Assembly: GCA_030432315.1 (NCBI GenBank) | Contig: JAUIHM010000018.1 | Span: forward strand, 1-44,064 | DNA from: Alphaproteobacteria bacterium | GTDB taxonomy: Bacteria; Pseudomonadota; Alphaproteobacteria; Rhodobacterales; Rhodobacteraceae | Reading direction: 5' to 3' | Length of the DNA stretch: 44,064 nucleotides | In this document: positions 37,109 to 44,064 of the stretch, one piece after another | Numbering within the stretch: position 1 is the stretch's first letter | Layout: the number at the start of each line of letters is the position of its first letter | Made by a program: the position numbers and the translations under genes | Notes under the pieces: generated by a model | Told to the model about the DNA's origin: nothing | Databases searched by the model: none | The model's input: the letters and a program-made list of their open reading frames with translations, nothing else

Positions 37109-38206
37109 ATGGACTGGCAGGCATTGATTGCACCGGCAGTGGTGGGCTTCTCCATATCGCTGATCGTCTGTGTTGCACTGGTCGTGACACAGCATCTGCA
37201 CGGCCATTTCACCCATGATGATCACAACGGTGTCCAGAAATTTCATGTCATGCCGACCCCCCGCATCGGTGGTGCGGCAATCGCCATCGCCTATGCCATG
37301 GTCTGGCCGTTTGTGCCCGAGGACATCCGCGGCATGTGGGCAATGATCGGTCTTGCGGGCATACCCGCGCTGGTCGCGGGGCTGGGCGAAGATCTGACGC
37401 GTCATGTCGGTATCAGGACCAGACTGCTCGCGACCATGGCGTCGGGACTGATTCTGGCGGTTCTGACCGGCTATACCATGCACAAGGTCGACCTTCCCGG
37501 AGTTGATCTGCTGTTGCAGTTCTATCCTCTGGCACTGCTGTTTACCGCGTTTGCCGTCGGCGGCGTCGCGAATGCCATCAACATCATCGACGGCTTCAAC
37601 GGCCTTGCGGCAGGGACCCTGCTGATCATGTTCGGCACCTTTGCAGCCGTTGCGTGGCTGGTCGACGACATGCTGGTTTTCTGCCTCGCGACGTTCTTTT
37701 CCACCCTGATTCTGGGCTTTTTCGTGGTGAATTTCCCACTTGGGCGGATTTTCCTCGGCGATGGCGGTGCCTATTTCAGCGGGTTCCTGCTTGCGACGCT
37801 CGGTGTGCTTCTGCCCATGCGCAATCCGGAGATTTCATCCTGGACGGCAATTCTGATCTGCGGCTACCCGGTGATCGAGACGCTCGCCTCGATGTGGCGC
37901 AAGTCCCATCGCGACGGCCACAGCGTCGGCAAACCGGACCGGGTGCATTTTCACATGCTGGCCTACCGCCGCTATGCCCGGCGCTTCGTGAAGGTCGGGC
38001 CGAACCGGCACCTGCGCAATCCGGTCACCAGCGTCGTGACGTGGTTCCTGCCGCTGCTCACATCCGTGTTGGCGGTGCTCAGTTATGACAACGCCTGGCT
38101 CAGTGCGGCGTTCTTCTTTCTGACGGTGATCGTCTATGACGAAGTTTACCGGGTCATGTCCCTCAACGGCCCGCGGCTGTCGATGTCGCTATCCCGTCTG
38201 CTCTGA
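37109..38206 (+). CDS. WecA/MraY-type undecaprenyl-phosphate sugar-1-phosphate transferase
   Basis: The 365-residue multi-spanning membrane protein loads a sugar-1-phosphate onto undecaprenyl phosphate, the first step of many surface glycans. Family motifs are QKFHVMPTPRIGG, the acidic loop AGLGEDLT, NAINIIDGFNGLAAG from residue 155, FLGDGGAYFSG from 215, and the cytoplasmic H-x-H segment DRVHFHML. It is of the WecA/GlcNAc-1-P transferase group rather than MraY, judging by NIIDGFNGLA and the HxH region. Flanked by galE-like and UppS-like genes, it suggests a glycan started by GlcNAc, GalNAc or a related sugar. No promoter was located in the 123 bp upstream. Confidence 0.93.
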   Translation: MDWQALIAPAVVGFSISLIVCVALVVTQHLHGHFTHDDHNGVQKFHVMPTPRIGGAAIAIAYAMVWPFVPEDIRGMWAMIGLAGIPALVAGLGEDLTRHVGIRTRLLATMASGLILAVLTGYTMHKVDLPGVDLLLQFYPLALLFTAFAVGGVANAINIIDGFNGLAAGTLLIMFGTFAAVAWLVDDMLVFCLATFFSTLILGFFVVNFPLGRIFLGDGGAYFSGFLLATLGVLLPMRNPEISSWTAILICGYPVIETLASMWRKSHRDGHSVGKPDRVHFHMLAYRRYARRFVKVGPNRHLRNPVTSVVTWFLPLLTSVLAVLSYDNAWLSAAFFFLTVIVYDEVYRVMSLNGPRLSMSLSRLL

Positions 38207-38484
38207 TCCACGGGGTACGGTTGTCAACAACGGGACGGTGCAACTGCGAACAGCGCCGCCATCGGGAGCGCGGGGCGGCAGCTGGAGCAGCCTTGGCCCC
38301 GCCACAGGTGATTCGGTTTGTTCTCCGGTTCTGACTGGCCCAACTGTCCCGTGTGCGGAATATGCGGTCATAGAGGCTTTCACGTTTTGTGACTGAATCA
38401 TCGCAATTCCTGACGTTTTTACCGATCCGGTTGTCATGATCGAAGCAAGTGTCTATCTCCATCTCTCGTTTGGGTGGGTGGTAC
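38207..38484. other. Intergenic stretch before the UppS-like gene
   Basis: About 280 bp with no convincing gene. The last 120 bp are comparatively AT-rich and probably contain the promoter for the UppS-like gene, but no clear box pair was found. Confidence 0.35.
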
Positions 38485-39234
38485 ATGCAGCACAGTGATA
38501 TTCGAACGCTCCATGTCGGAATAATCATGGATGGAAACGGTCGCTGGGCCACGGAGCGGGGTCTGAACCGGATCGCCGGGCATTCCCGCGGCGCGCGGCG
38601 CGTTTCCGAAATCGTTCGTGCCTGTCCCGACCTCGGAATTACCCACCTGACCCTGTTCGCCTTCTCCACCGAGAACTGGCAGCGGCCGCTGGCCGAGGTA
38701 GAGGGGCTGATGCGCATCTTTCGCCAGTACATCCGCAACAAGATGGAATCGCTGCACGCCCACGATGTGCGCGTGCGGTTCATCGGCATGCGCCACCGGT
38801 TGCCGCCCCGGCTGCAGAACCTGATCGAGGACCTCGAAGAGCGGACCCGTTCCTGCCAGGGCCTCTGCCTGACCATCGCCATTGACTACGGTGGACGCGA
38901 TGAAATCGTCCGGGCCGTGCGGAAGATCTCGAAGGACCTCCAGGCCGGAACCATTCAGGCCGAAGACATTTCAGAAGCGATGATGTCGCGCGCCCTCGAT
39001 ACGGCTGCGCTGCCGGACCCGGATCTGATCGTCCGCACCTCGGGCGAAACGCGGGTCTCGAATTTTCTGCTCTGGCAGGCGGTCTACGCCGAGTACGTGT
39101 TCCCGAAAATCAACTGGCCGGAGTTTGGCGCTGCCAGCCTCGAAGAGGCGGTTGCGGACTACCGAAGCAGGCAGCGGCGGTTCGGCCTCGTGTCCGAATC
39201 CGCCGGGCTTGCGCGTGCCGCGGGGGCTACGTGA
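38485..39234 (+). CDS. Undecaprenyl diphosphate synthase homologue
   Basis: The 249-residue cis-prenyltransferase shows HVGIIMDGNGRWA with the catalytic D16, AGHSRGARRVSEIV, LTLFAFSTENWQRP, IDYGGRDEIVRAV, and RTSGETRVSNFLLWQAVYAEYVFPKINWPEF. These are all expected blocks, though the RTSGETRVS segment departs slightly from the common RTGGEQRLS. It makes the C55 lipid carrier. The housekeeping copy normally lies in an ispU-cdsA-dxr cluster, absent here, so this may be a second, pathway-linked copy serving the WecA-type enzyme next door. The ATG at 38485 follows a G-rich GGTGGGTGG. Its end overlaps the convergent GH1 gene by 8 bp. Confidence 0.9.
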   Translation: MQHSDIRTLHVGIIMDGNGRWATERGLNRIAGHSRGARRVSEIVRACPDLGITHLTLFAFSTENWQRPLAEVEGLMRIFRQYIRNKMESLHAHDVRVRFIGMRHRLPPRLQNLIEDLEERTRSCQGLCLTIAIDYGGRDEIVRAVRKISKDLQAGTIQAEDISEAMMSRALDTAALPDPDLIVRTSGETRVSNFLLWQAVYAEYVFPKINWPEFGAASLEEAVADYRSRQRRFGLVSESAGLARAAGAT

Positions 39235-40558
39235 GGCTGAGCGCCGCCTTCATCGCGTGCCAGCTCGATTTGGGTGTGCGTCTGAGGGTATCGAAATCCA
39301 CGTGCACCATGCCGAAGCGTTTGTCATATCCCATCGCCCATTCGTAATTGTCGAGCAGGGACCAGACAAAATAACCCTTCAGCGGCACGCCGTCTGCGAT
39401 CGCCCGGCGGGCGACGGCGAAATGGCGGTTGAGAAAGTCGATGCGGGTGCGGTCCTGCGTCGGTTCGCCGTCCGCCATTCCGTTTTCCGTCACCAGGATC
39501 GGCAGCCCGTCCGGCGTGATCGCGTTCAGCCGCCGCAGGAAATGCCCCAGCCCCTCCGGATAAATCTCCCAGTCCATGTCGGTCTTCGGCAGCGGCCCGG
39601 GCACCTGCTTCATTGAAGGCCAAGGCGTTTCCGGATCGGCCACGGTCAGGTTGCGGGTGTAGTAGTTCACGCCGACCCAGTCGACGGGCGTGGCGATCAC
39701 CTCGAAATCGTCCTGCCAGCCCCGGGGCAGATGCTGCTCCAGGCCGTTCAGCACCTCGTCCGGATAGGACTTCCTGAACACTGCCTCGACAAACCAGCGG
39801 TTGTAGATCGCATCGTTGAGCGCCGAGGCCTGCCGCGCCGGGGCGCTGTCGTCACCGGGCGCGGAATACTCGAAATTGAAAACCGCGCCCAGATTGCCGT
39901 GACCCGCCGCGCGCATGGCGGCGACGGCCGTCCCGTGGGCGAGGAGGATGTGATGCATCGCCCGTGCCGCTGCCCGGATGTCGCGAAGGCCCGGCGCATG
40001 AATGCCGAGAAAATGGCTCAGCCAGGCGACGCACCAGGGTTCGTTGACGGTGGCAGTGGCGTGAATCCGGTTGCCGAACCGGTCCATGATCACGCCGGCA
40101 TAATCTGCGAACCAGCCGGCCACGTCGCGGTTGCGCCAACCGCCGAGATCCGCCAGCGGCGCCGGCATCTCCCAGTGATAGAGCGTGGCCCAGGGTTGCA
40201 GGCCGCGTTCCAGCATGCCGTCGATCAGCCGTTCGTAAAAATCGAGTCCCTCGGGATTGGCGCGCCCCCGCCCTTCCGGAAGCACCCGCGCCCAGGACAG
40301 GGAAAACCGGTAGGCGTCAAACCCGGCGTCCCGGACCAGATCGAGATCGCTTGCCCATTGATGGTAGTGGTCACAGGCGATGCTACCGTTTTCCGCCCGC
40401 ACGGTGTTTCCCGGTGTTGCCGCAAAGGTGTCCCAGTGCGAAGCGCCGGCGCCGCCAAAGGATGAGCCTTCGATCTGATAGGCAGAAGTCGCGGCTCCGA
40501 AAACGAAGCCTTCCGGGAAATCCCCGCGCGAGAAATCAAAACGGTCATGGTCCGTCAC
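39227..40558 (-). CDS. GH1 beta-glucosidase
   Basis: The 443-residue glycoside hydrolase family 1 enzyme opens with FPEGFVFGAATSAYQIEG and has RFSLSWARVLPEG, the acid/base E173 in TVNEPW, NYYTRN, the nucleophile E358 in VTENGMA, and SLLDNYEWAMGYDKRFG. It lacks a signal peptide, so it acts in the cytoplasm on imported beta-glucosides. The gene ends 1 bp from the start side of the LacI-type regulator, on the same strand and downstream of it, so both probably share one transcript repressed by that regulator. A beta-glucosidase is unusual next to an alpha-glucoside-type transporter. Confidence 0.95.
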   Translation of the reverse strand: MTDHDRFDFSRGDFPEGFVFGAATSAYQIEGSSFGGAGASHWDTFAATPGNTVRAENGSIACDHYHQWASDLDLVRDAGFDAYRFSLSWARVLPEGRGRANPEGLDFYERLIDGMLERGLQPWATLYHWEMPAPLADLGGWRNRDVAGWFADYAGVIMDRFGNRIHATATVNEPWCVAWLSHFLGIHAPGLRDIRAAARAMHHILLAHGTAVAAMRAAGHGNLGAVFNFEYSAPGDDSAPARQASALNDAIYNRWFVEAVFRKSYPDEVLNGLEQHLPRGWQDDFEVIATPVDWVGVNYYTRNLTVADPETPWPSMKQVPGPLPKTDMDWEIYPEGLGHFLRRLNAITPDGLPILVTENGMADGEPTQDRTRIDFLNRHFAVARRAIADGVPLKGYFVWSLLDNYEWAMGYDKRFGMVHVDFDTLRRTPKSSWHAMKAALSLT

Positions 40559-40559
40559 C

Positions 40560-41588
40560 TCAGGTCTCCTTGGGTCGGGGGCCGGTAGACAGCCCGATTG
40601 TCAGGTCCGATTCCCAGAGTTCCTGGCGCGGACCGGTGCCTGGATGGGTCATGATCTCAATGAGGATTTCCGCCGCCCGCCGCCCTGCTTCGCGGATCGA
40701 GGATCGGGTCGCGGTGAACAGCGGAATCGCACCGTGATTGGGCAGGAACGACAGGTCGTCGTCATGGGTGACGATGGACAGGTCGCGGCCGGGTTCGAGA
40801 CCCCGCTCCTGCGCCGCGCGCAGCACGCCGAGTGCGATCATCATCGATGAGACCAGGAATGCGGTGGGGGGCCGATCAAGAGACAGCATCTGGCGTGCGG
40901 CCTCGAACCCGAAGGGTTCGATCATCTCCTCACTGCGCAGCAGTGCCGGGTCGACGGGAACGTTCCGCTCCGCCATTGCCGTGTCGAAACCCTGGCGGCG
41001 GCGCGCGGCGAACGACATGGTCTCATGCCCGTTCAGCAACGCGATTCTGCGGTGTCCGAGGTCCAGCAGCAGTTCCGTCGCCCGCAGGAAACCTCGACGG
41101 TTGTTGATGTCGAGCCAGGAGTAGTTGGATTCCGACGGGCCGCCACGCCCGTGGACCAGAAACGGGATTCCGAGTTCCTGCAGCAGCGCGATCCGCGGGT
41201 CGGTGACGGTCGGCCCGTGAACGATGAATCCGTCCACGCCGCGCTGGGTTGCAAGTTTGCGGTAGGCCGCGTGCTCCTGCTCGGGCGGAACCACCGAGAT
41301 CAGCATGTCATAGCCGGACGTGGAATAGACCTCCCCGGCGCCGGCGATGAAATCCGCAAAGATCGGGTTGATCATCTGATGCACCGAGAGCGGTACGACG
41401 TGACCTATGGTAAGCGTTCGTCCGGTCGCCAGACGTTTTGCCAGAAGGTTCGGAGAATAGCCGTGCTTCAGCGCCGCCTCGGTCACCCGCATCCGGGTCG
41501 CTGCGTTGACCTCGGGATAGCCGTTCAGCGCCCGGCTGACAGTCGTAGGCGACAACCCGAGCAGTTTGGAGAGTTCCTTGAGGTTCAT
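40560..41588 (-). CDS. LacI-family transcriptional regulator (AglR-like)
   Basis: The 342-residue regulator has an N-terminal HTH (MNLKELSKLLGLSPTTVSRALNGYPEVN, residues 1-28) and a hinge helix (NLLAKRLATGR), followed by a periplasmic-binding-protein-like sugar domain (IGHVVPLSVHQMINPIFADFIAGAGEV onward). The start at 41588 places the HTH at the N terminus as usual. It is divergent from aglE, as aglR is in rhizobial agl loci, and is the first gene of a unit with the GH1 glucosidase. Two palindromes of the LacI type, at 41602 and 41712, are its likely operators; the first lies in its own 5' untranslated region, implying autorepression. Confidence 0.92.
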   Translation of the reverse strand: MNLKELSKLLGLSPTTVSRALNGYPEVNAATRMRVTEAALKHGYSPNLLAKRLATGRTLTIGHVVPLSVHQMINPIFADFIAGAGEVYSTSGYDMLISVVPPEQEHAAYRKLATQRGVDGFIVHGPTVTDPRIALLQELGIPFLVHGRGGPSESNYSWLDINNRRGFLRATELLLDLGHRRIALLNGHETMSFAARRRQGFDTAMAERNVPVDPALLRSEEMIEPFGFEAARQMLSLDRPPTAFLVSSMMIALGVLRAAQERGLEPGRDLSIVTHDDDLSFLPNHGAIPLFTATRSSIREAGRRAAEILIEIMTHPGTGPRQELWESDLTIGLSTGPRPKET

Positions 41589-41601
41589 TCCGGCCCCAGC
41601 T

Positions 41602-41617
41602 TTCAAACCGCTTTGAA
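41602..41617. promoter_or_regulatory. LacI-type operator 1 (regulator side)
   Basis: TTCAAACCGCTTTGAA is a near-perfect palindrome with the central CG typical of LacI/GalR sites, 13 bp upstream of the regulator's ATG. Confidence 0.8.
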
Positions 41618-41675
41618 TTTTGCCGGGTTTCGTCGTCGGATGCAATTGCTATTGTTGCGTGGAAGTTATTCCCGC

Positions 41676-41704
41676 TTGACAGTATTGTTTCCCTGACTGA
41701 TGCT
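41676..41704 (+). promoter_or_regulatory. Promoter for aglE-aglF
   Basis: A consensus -35 TTGACA (41676-41681) is followed after 17 bp by a poor -10, GATGCT (41699-41704). Operator 2 starts 8 bp downstream, at the expected transcription start, so a bound repressor would block initiation. Confidence 0.55.
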
Positions 41705-41711
41705 TCGACAT

Positions 41712-41727
41712 CTCAAAGCGGTTTGAG
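41712..41727. promoter_or_regulatory. LacI-type operator 2 (aglE side)
   Basis: CTCAAAGCGGTTTGAG carries the same half sites as operator 1 in opposite orientation of the core. The two centres are 110 bp apart, close to a whole-plus-half number of helical turns. Confidence 0.8.
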
Positions 41728-41796
41728 GCTTGATGAGTCTTGCTGCTGCGTGTTTGGGTGGGGCCGGTCATACGGCCGACAACAGGGAGGCTTTTG

Positions 41797-43152
41797 ATGA
41801 AATTTCCGATTTATGCCGGGGTCGCCGGGATTGCCCTCGTTGCGGGCATGTCTCATGCGCAGGACCTCAAGTTTCCGCCGGGTGAGGGCGGGTTCAACTG
41901 GGACAGCTACAACGCGTTTGCCGAGGCGCACGATCTGTCCGGCCAAACGCTGAACGTTTTTGGCCCGTGGCGCGGCGACGACCAGGCGCTGGCCGAAAGC
42001 ATCTGGGCCTATTTTGCGGCGGCGACCGGTGCGACCGTCAATTACTCCTCGTCGGAATCCTATGAGCAGCAGATCGTCATCGACACCGAGGCCGGGAGCC
42101 CGCCGGACATTGCGGTCCTGCCGCAGCCCGGTCTGATCCAGAATCTGGTTTCCAAGGGTTTTGTCGAGCCGCTGGGTGAAGAGACCGCCGCCTGGCTCGC
42201 CGAAAACTATTCCGCCGGCGACAGCTGGGTCGGTCTCGGCACCTATACCGGACCCGACGGTACCGATGCCCTCTATGCGTTTCCCTACAAGATCGACGTG
42301 AAGTCGTTGGTCTGGTACGTGCCGGACAATTTCGATGACGCGGGCTACGAGGTTCCGACCAGCATGGAGGAACTGATTGCACTTTCCGACCAAATCGTCG
42401 CCGATGGCGGAACGCCGTGGTGCATTGGCTTGGGCTCGGGCGGTGCGACCGGCTGGCCGGCGACCGACTGGGTCGAGGACATGATGCTGCGTACCCAGCC
42501 GCCGGAAGTTTATGACGGGTGGGTGACCAACGAGATCCCCTTCAATGACGAACGGGTGGTTGCCGCCATCGACGGGTTCGGCATGTTCGCGCTGAACGAC
42601 GACTACGTCGCCGGTGGTGCGGGCGCGGTGGCCTCGACCGATTTCCGCGACAGCCCGAAGGGCCTCTTCTCCTCGCCGCCGCAGTGCTACATGCACAAAC
42701 AGGCGTCGTTCATTCCCTCGTTCTTCCCGGAAGGCACGGAGCTCGGTGTTGACGCGGATTTCTTCTACTTCCCGTCCTATGCGGAAAAGGATCTTGGGAA
42801 TCCTGTGCTCGGCGCCGGTACGCTGGCGTTCATCACCAAAGACAGCGAAGCGGCCCGGACCTTCATCGAGTTCCTGAAAACTCCAATCGCGCATGAACTG
42901 TGGATGGCGCAAACCGGCTTCCTGACGCCGTACAAATCCGTTGACGTCGAGCTTTACGGCGACTCCACCCTGAAGAAAATGGGCGGGATCCTGCTTGACG
43001 CCACCACCTTCCGCTTTGACGGGTCGGATCTGATGCCGGCCGGGGTCGGCGCGGGAACCTTCTGGACCGGCATGGTCGACTATACCGGCGGCACCAAGAG
43101 CGCGGCCGACGTTGCTGGTGAAATTCAGAACAGCTGGGACGGCCTGAAATAA
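41797..43152 (+). CDS. aglE: Alpha-glucoside ABC transporter substrate-binding protein
   Basis: The 451-residue periplasmic protein has a signal peptide (MKFPIYAGVAGIALVAGMSHAQ, cleaved near residue 22) and the family-1 extracellular solute-binding fold: LNVFGPWRGDDQALAESIWAYFAAATGATVNY, GSPPDIAVLPQPGLIQ, and YAFPYKIDVKSLVWYVPDNF. The wording is that of AglE from the rhizobial agl system for maltose, trehalose and sucrose. AGGGAGG at 41784-41790 fixes the ATG at 41797. It is the first gene of the operon; a strong hairpin separates it from aglF. Whether it prefers alpha- or beta-glucosides is open because a GH1 enzyme is coregulated. Confidence 0.92.
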   Translation: MKFPIYAGVAGIALVAGMSHAQDLKFPPGEGGFNWDSYNAFAEAHDLSGQTLNVFGPWRGDDQALAESIWAYFAAATGATVNYSSSESYEQQIVIDTEAGSPPDIAVLPQPGLIQNLVSKGFVEPLGEETAAWLAENYSAGDSWVGLGTYTGPDGTDALYAFPYKIDVKSLVWYVPDNFDDAGYEVPTSMEELIALSDQIVADGGTPWCIGLGSGGATGWPATDWVEDMMLRTQPPEVYDGWVTNEIPFNDERVVAAIDGFGMFALNDDYVAGGAGAVASTDFRDSPKGLFSSPPQCYMHKQASFIPSFFPEGTELGVDADFFYFPSYAEKDLGNPVLGAGTLAFITKDSEAARTFIEFLKTPIAHELWMAQTGFLTPYKSVDVELYGDSTLKKMGGILLDATTFRFDGSDLMPAGVGAGTFWTGMVDYTGGTKSAADVAGEIQNSWDGLK

Positions 43153-43160
43153 CCGAGATA

Positions 43161-43191
43161 TGAACGGCCCCGCCACCCGCGGGGCCGTTCA
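43161..43191 (+). terminator. Intercistronic hairpin between aglE and aglF
   Basis: TGAACGGCCCCGC (43161-43173) pairs perfectly with 43179-43191 around a 5-nt loop, without a T tract. Such hairpins after binding-protein genes protect the upstream mRNA and cut read-through, so more binding protein than permease is made. Confidence 0.75.
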
Positions 43192-43213
43192 CAACAATTC
43201 AGGGGAGGGGCCA

Positions 43214-44064
43214 ATGAATCCGGCATTTCAGGGGATCCTGACGATCATCCTCGGTGTGGGTGGCTGTATCGGATACTTCTACTTTTCCAATCAGATTCTC
43301 GACAAGGTGATCTTTCCGGCGCGGGGCGAACACGCCGGCCGCAACATCAACCGGGCCAACATGGTCCGACCCTGGCTGTTTCTGTTTCCCGCGGTATTCG
43401 CCCTTGGCATCTATCTCGCCTATCCCGTGGTGGCGACCTTCTGGCTCTCCGTGACCGACCGCGATGCCGGCGGGGCCTTCGTCGGGCTGGAGAATTACCA
43501 GTCAATGATGGCGGAACCCAAGTTCTGGGAGGCGCTTCGCAACAATTTTCTCTGGTTGCTGATCGTTCCCGGCCTCGCCACCGCCTTCGGCCTGCTCGCC
43601 GCGCAGCTGACCGACCGCATCCGTTGGGGCAACATCGCCAAATCGATGATCTTCATGCCAATGGCCATTTCGTTTGTCGGCGCTTCGGTGATCTGGAAGC
43701 TGATCTATGATACCCGCCCCGAAGGCCAGGACCAGATCGGGGTGCTTAATGCGGTCTGGGTCTGGTTCGGCGGCGATCCGCAAACCTGGCTGACACTGAT
43801 TCCCTGGAACAATTTCCTGCTGATGGCGGTTCTGGTCTGGATCCAGACCGGATTTGCCATGGTGATCCTCTCGGCGGCACTGCGCGGCATCCCCGAGGAA
43901 ACCATCGAGGCGGCCCTGATCGACGGTGCCAGCCCCTTCCAGATCTTCTTCAAGATCAAGGTTCCTCAGATCATGGGCACGATCGTCGTCGTCTGGACCA
44001 CGATCACCCTGGTCGTGCTGAAGATCTTCGACATCGTGCTGGCCATGACCAATGGCCAGTGGGA
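43214..44064 (+). CDS. aglF: Alpha-glucoside ABC transporter permease (partial, 3' end off window)
   Basis: The open frame from the ATG at 43214 (GGGGAGGGG just upstream) runs to the window edge without a stop, giving 283 residues. It is a MalF/UgpA-type permease: an N-terminal helix GILTIILGVGGCIGYFYF, NMVRPWLFLFPAVFALGIYLAYPVV, LENYQSMM, and the EAA-loop region EETIEAALIDGASPFQIFFKIKVPQIMG that docks the ATPase. It lies 61 bp after aglE. The remaining helix or two, and presumably aglG and the ATPase gene, lie beyond the window. Confidence 0.93.
   Translation, partial: MNPAFQGILTIILGVGGCIGYFYFSNQILDKVIFPARGEHAGRNINRANMVRPWLFLFPAVFALGIYLAYPVVATFWLSVTDRDAGGAFVGLENYQSMMAEPKFWEALRNNFLWLLIVPGLATAFGLLAAQLTDRIRWGNIAKSMIFMPMAISFVGASVIWKLIYDTRPEGQDQIGVLNAVWVWFGGDPQTWLTLIPWNNFLLMAVLVWIQTGFAMVILSAALRGIPEETIEAALIDGASPFQIFFKIKVPQIMGTIVVVWTTITLVVLKIFDIVLAMTNGQW

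Noticed and set aside
39227-39234. 8-bp overlap of the UppS-like and GH1 gene ends as something special
   Set aside because: Short overlaps of convergent genes are common in compact genomes.

Overview
The window is GC-rich, gene-dense DNA from an alphaproteobacterium, most likely of the Rhodobacterales. This is inferred from the rimP-nusA-ylxR-infB operon with a fused DUF448/L7Ae protein, an HslV with a short pro-peptide before its catalytic threonine, an alr-mlaE pair, several small conserved proteins of that group, and an agl-type alpha-glucoside locus. No tRNA, rRNA, insertion sequence or CRISPR array was seen. All family names come from reading translated sequence by eye; no database was searched.

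Region by region. 1-1397: end of an Mla-type lipid ABC transporter operon behind the 3' third of an alanine racemase gene, which abuts the 3' end of an FkbM-type methyltransferase gene on the other strand. Both genes lack their 5' parts at the same point (about 1150), so this is a rearrangement or a contig chimera. 1398-7101: a promoter, a leader with two hairpins (the second terminator-like), then rimP-nusA-ylxR/L7Ae-infB and a strong terminator. 7205-11089: an SRPBCC protein, an M20 amidohydrolase, a small envelope/stress cluster (CsbD, a 24-residue membrane peptide, a PLDc_N protein), hslV, a basic small protein and a DM13 protein. 11248-14044: a secreted alkylsulfatase-like enzyme divergent from a Crp/Fnr-family regulator, with a perfect palindrome between them. 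hslU follows, separated from hslV by about 3.8 kb. 16006-18170: an overlapping purine nucleoside phosphorylase/amidohydrolase pair, probably nucleoside salvage. 18560-23485: an OafA-type acyltransferase, and a CrbS-like histidine kinase with a sodium/solute-symporter sensor domain plus a small membrane partner, divergent from acs (acetyl-CoA synthetase). 25909-29155: a ribbon-helix-helix protein, dps, an I78 inhibitor lipoprotein, an MFS permease and a P-loop kinase-like protein. 29277-31918: a carbamoyltransferase and polysaccharide deacetylase pair. 31921-32764: an ArsR/SRPBCC pair under a large inverted repeat. 33282-34967: an unrecognised 561-residue protein with QR motifs and a serine-rich repeat tract. 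35150-39234: an alpha/beta hydrolase, galE-like epimerase, WecA/MraY-type transferase and an undecaprenyl diphosphate synthase homologue. 39227-44064: a GH1 glucosidase, a LacI-type regulator and divergent aglE-aglF, cut by the window edge.

How they fit together (inference): the galE-, WecA- and UppS-like genes, with the carbamoyltransferase, deacetylase and O-acyltransferase, look like dispersed parts of surface polysaccharide synthesis and decoration. The LacI-type regulator probably controls both uptake (aglEF) and hydrolysis (GH1) of glucosides through two matching operators. The symporter-kinase probably senses acetate or a related solute and governs acs. The least explained gene is the serine-rich protein at 33282-34967.
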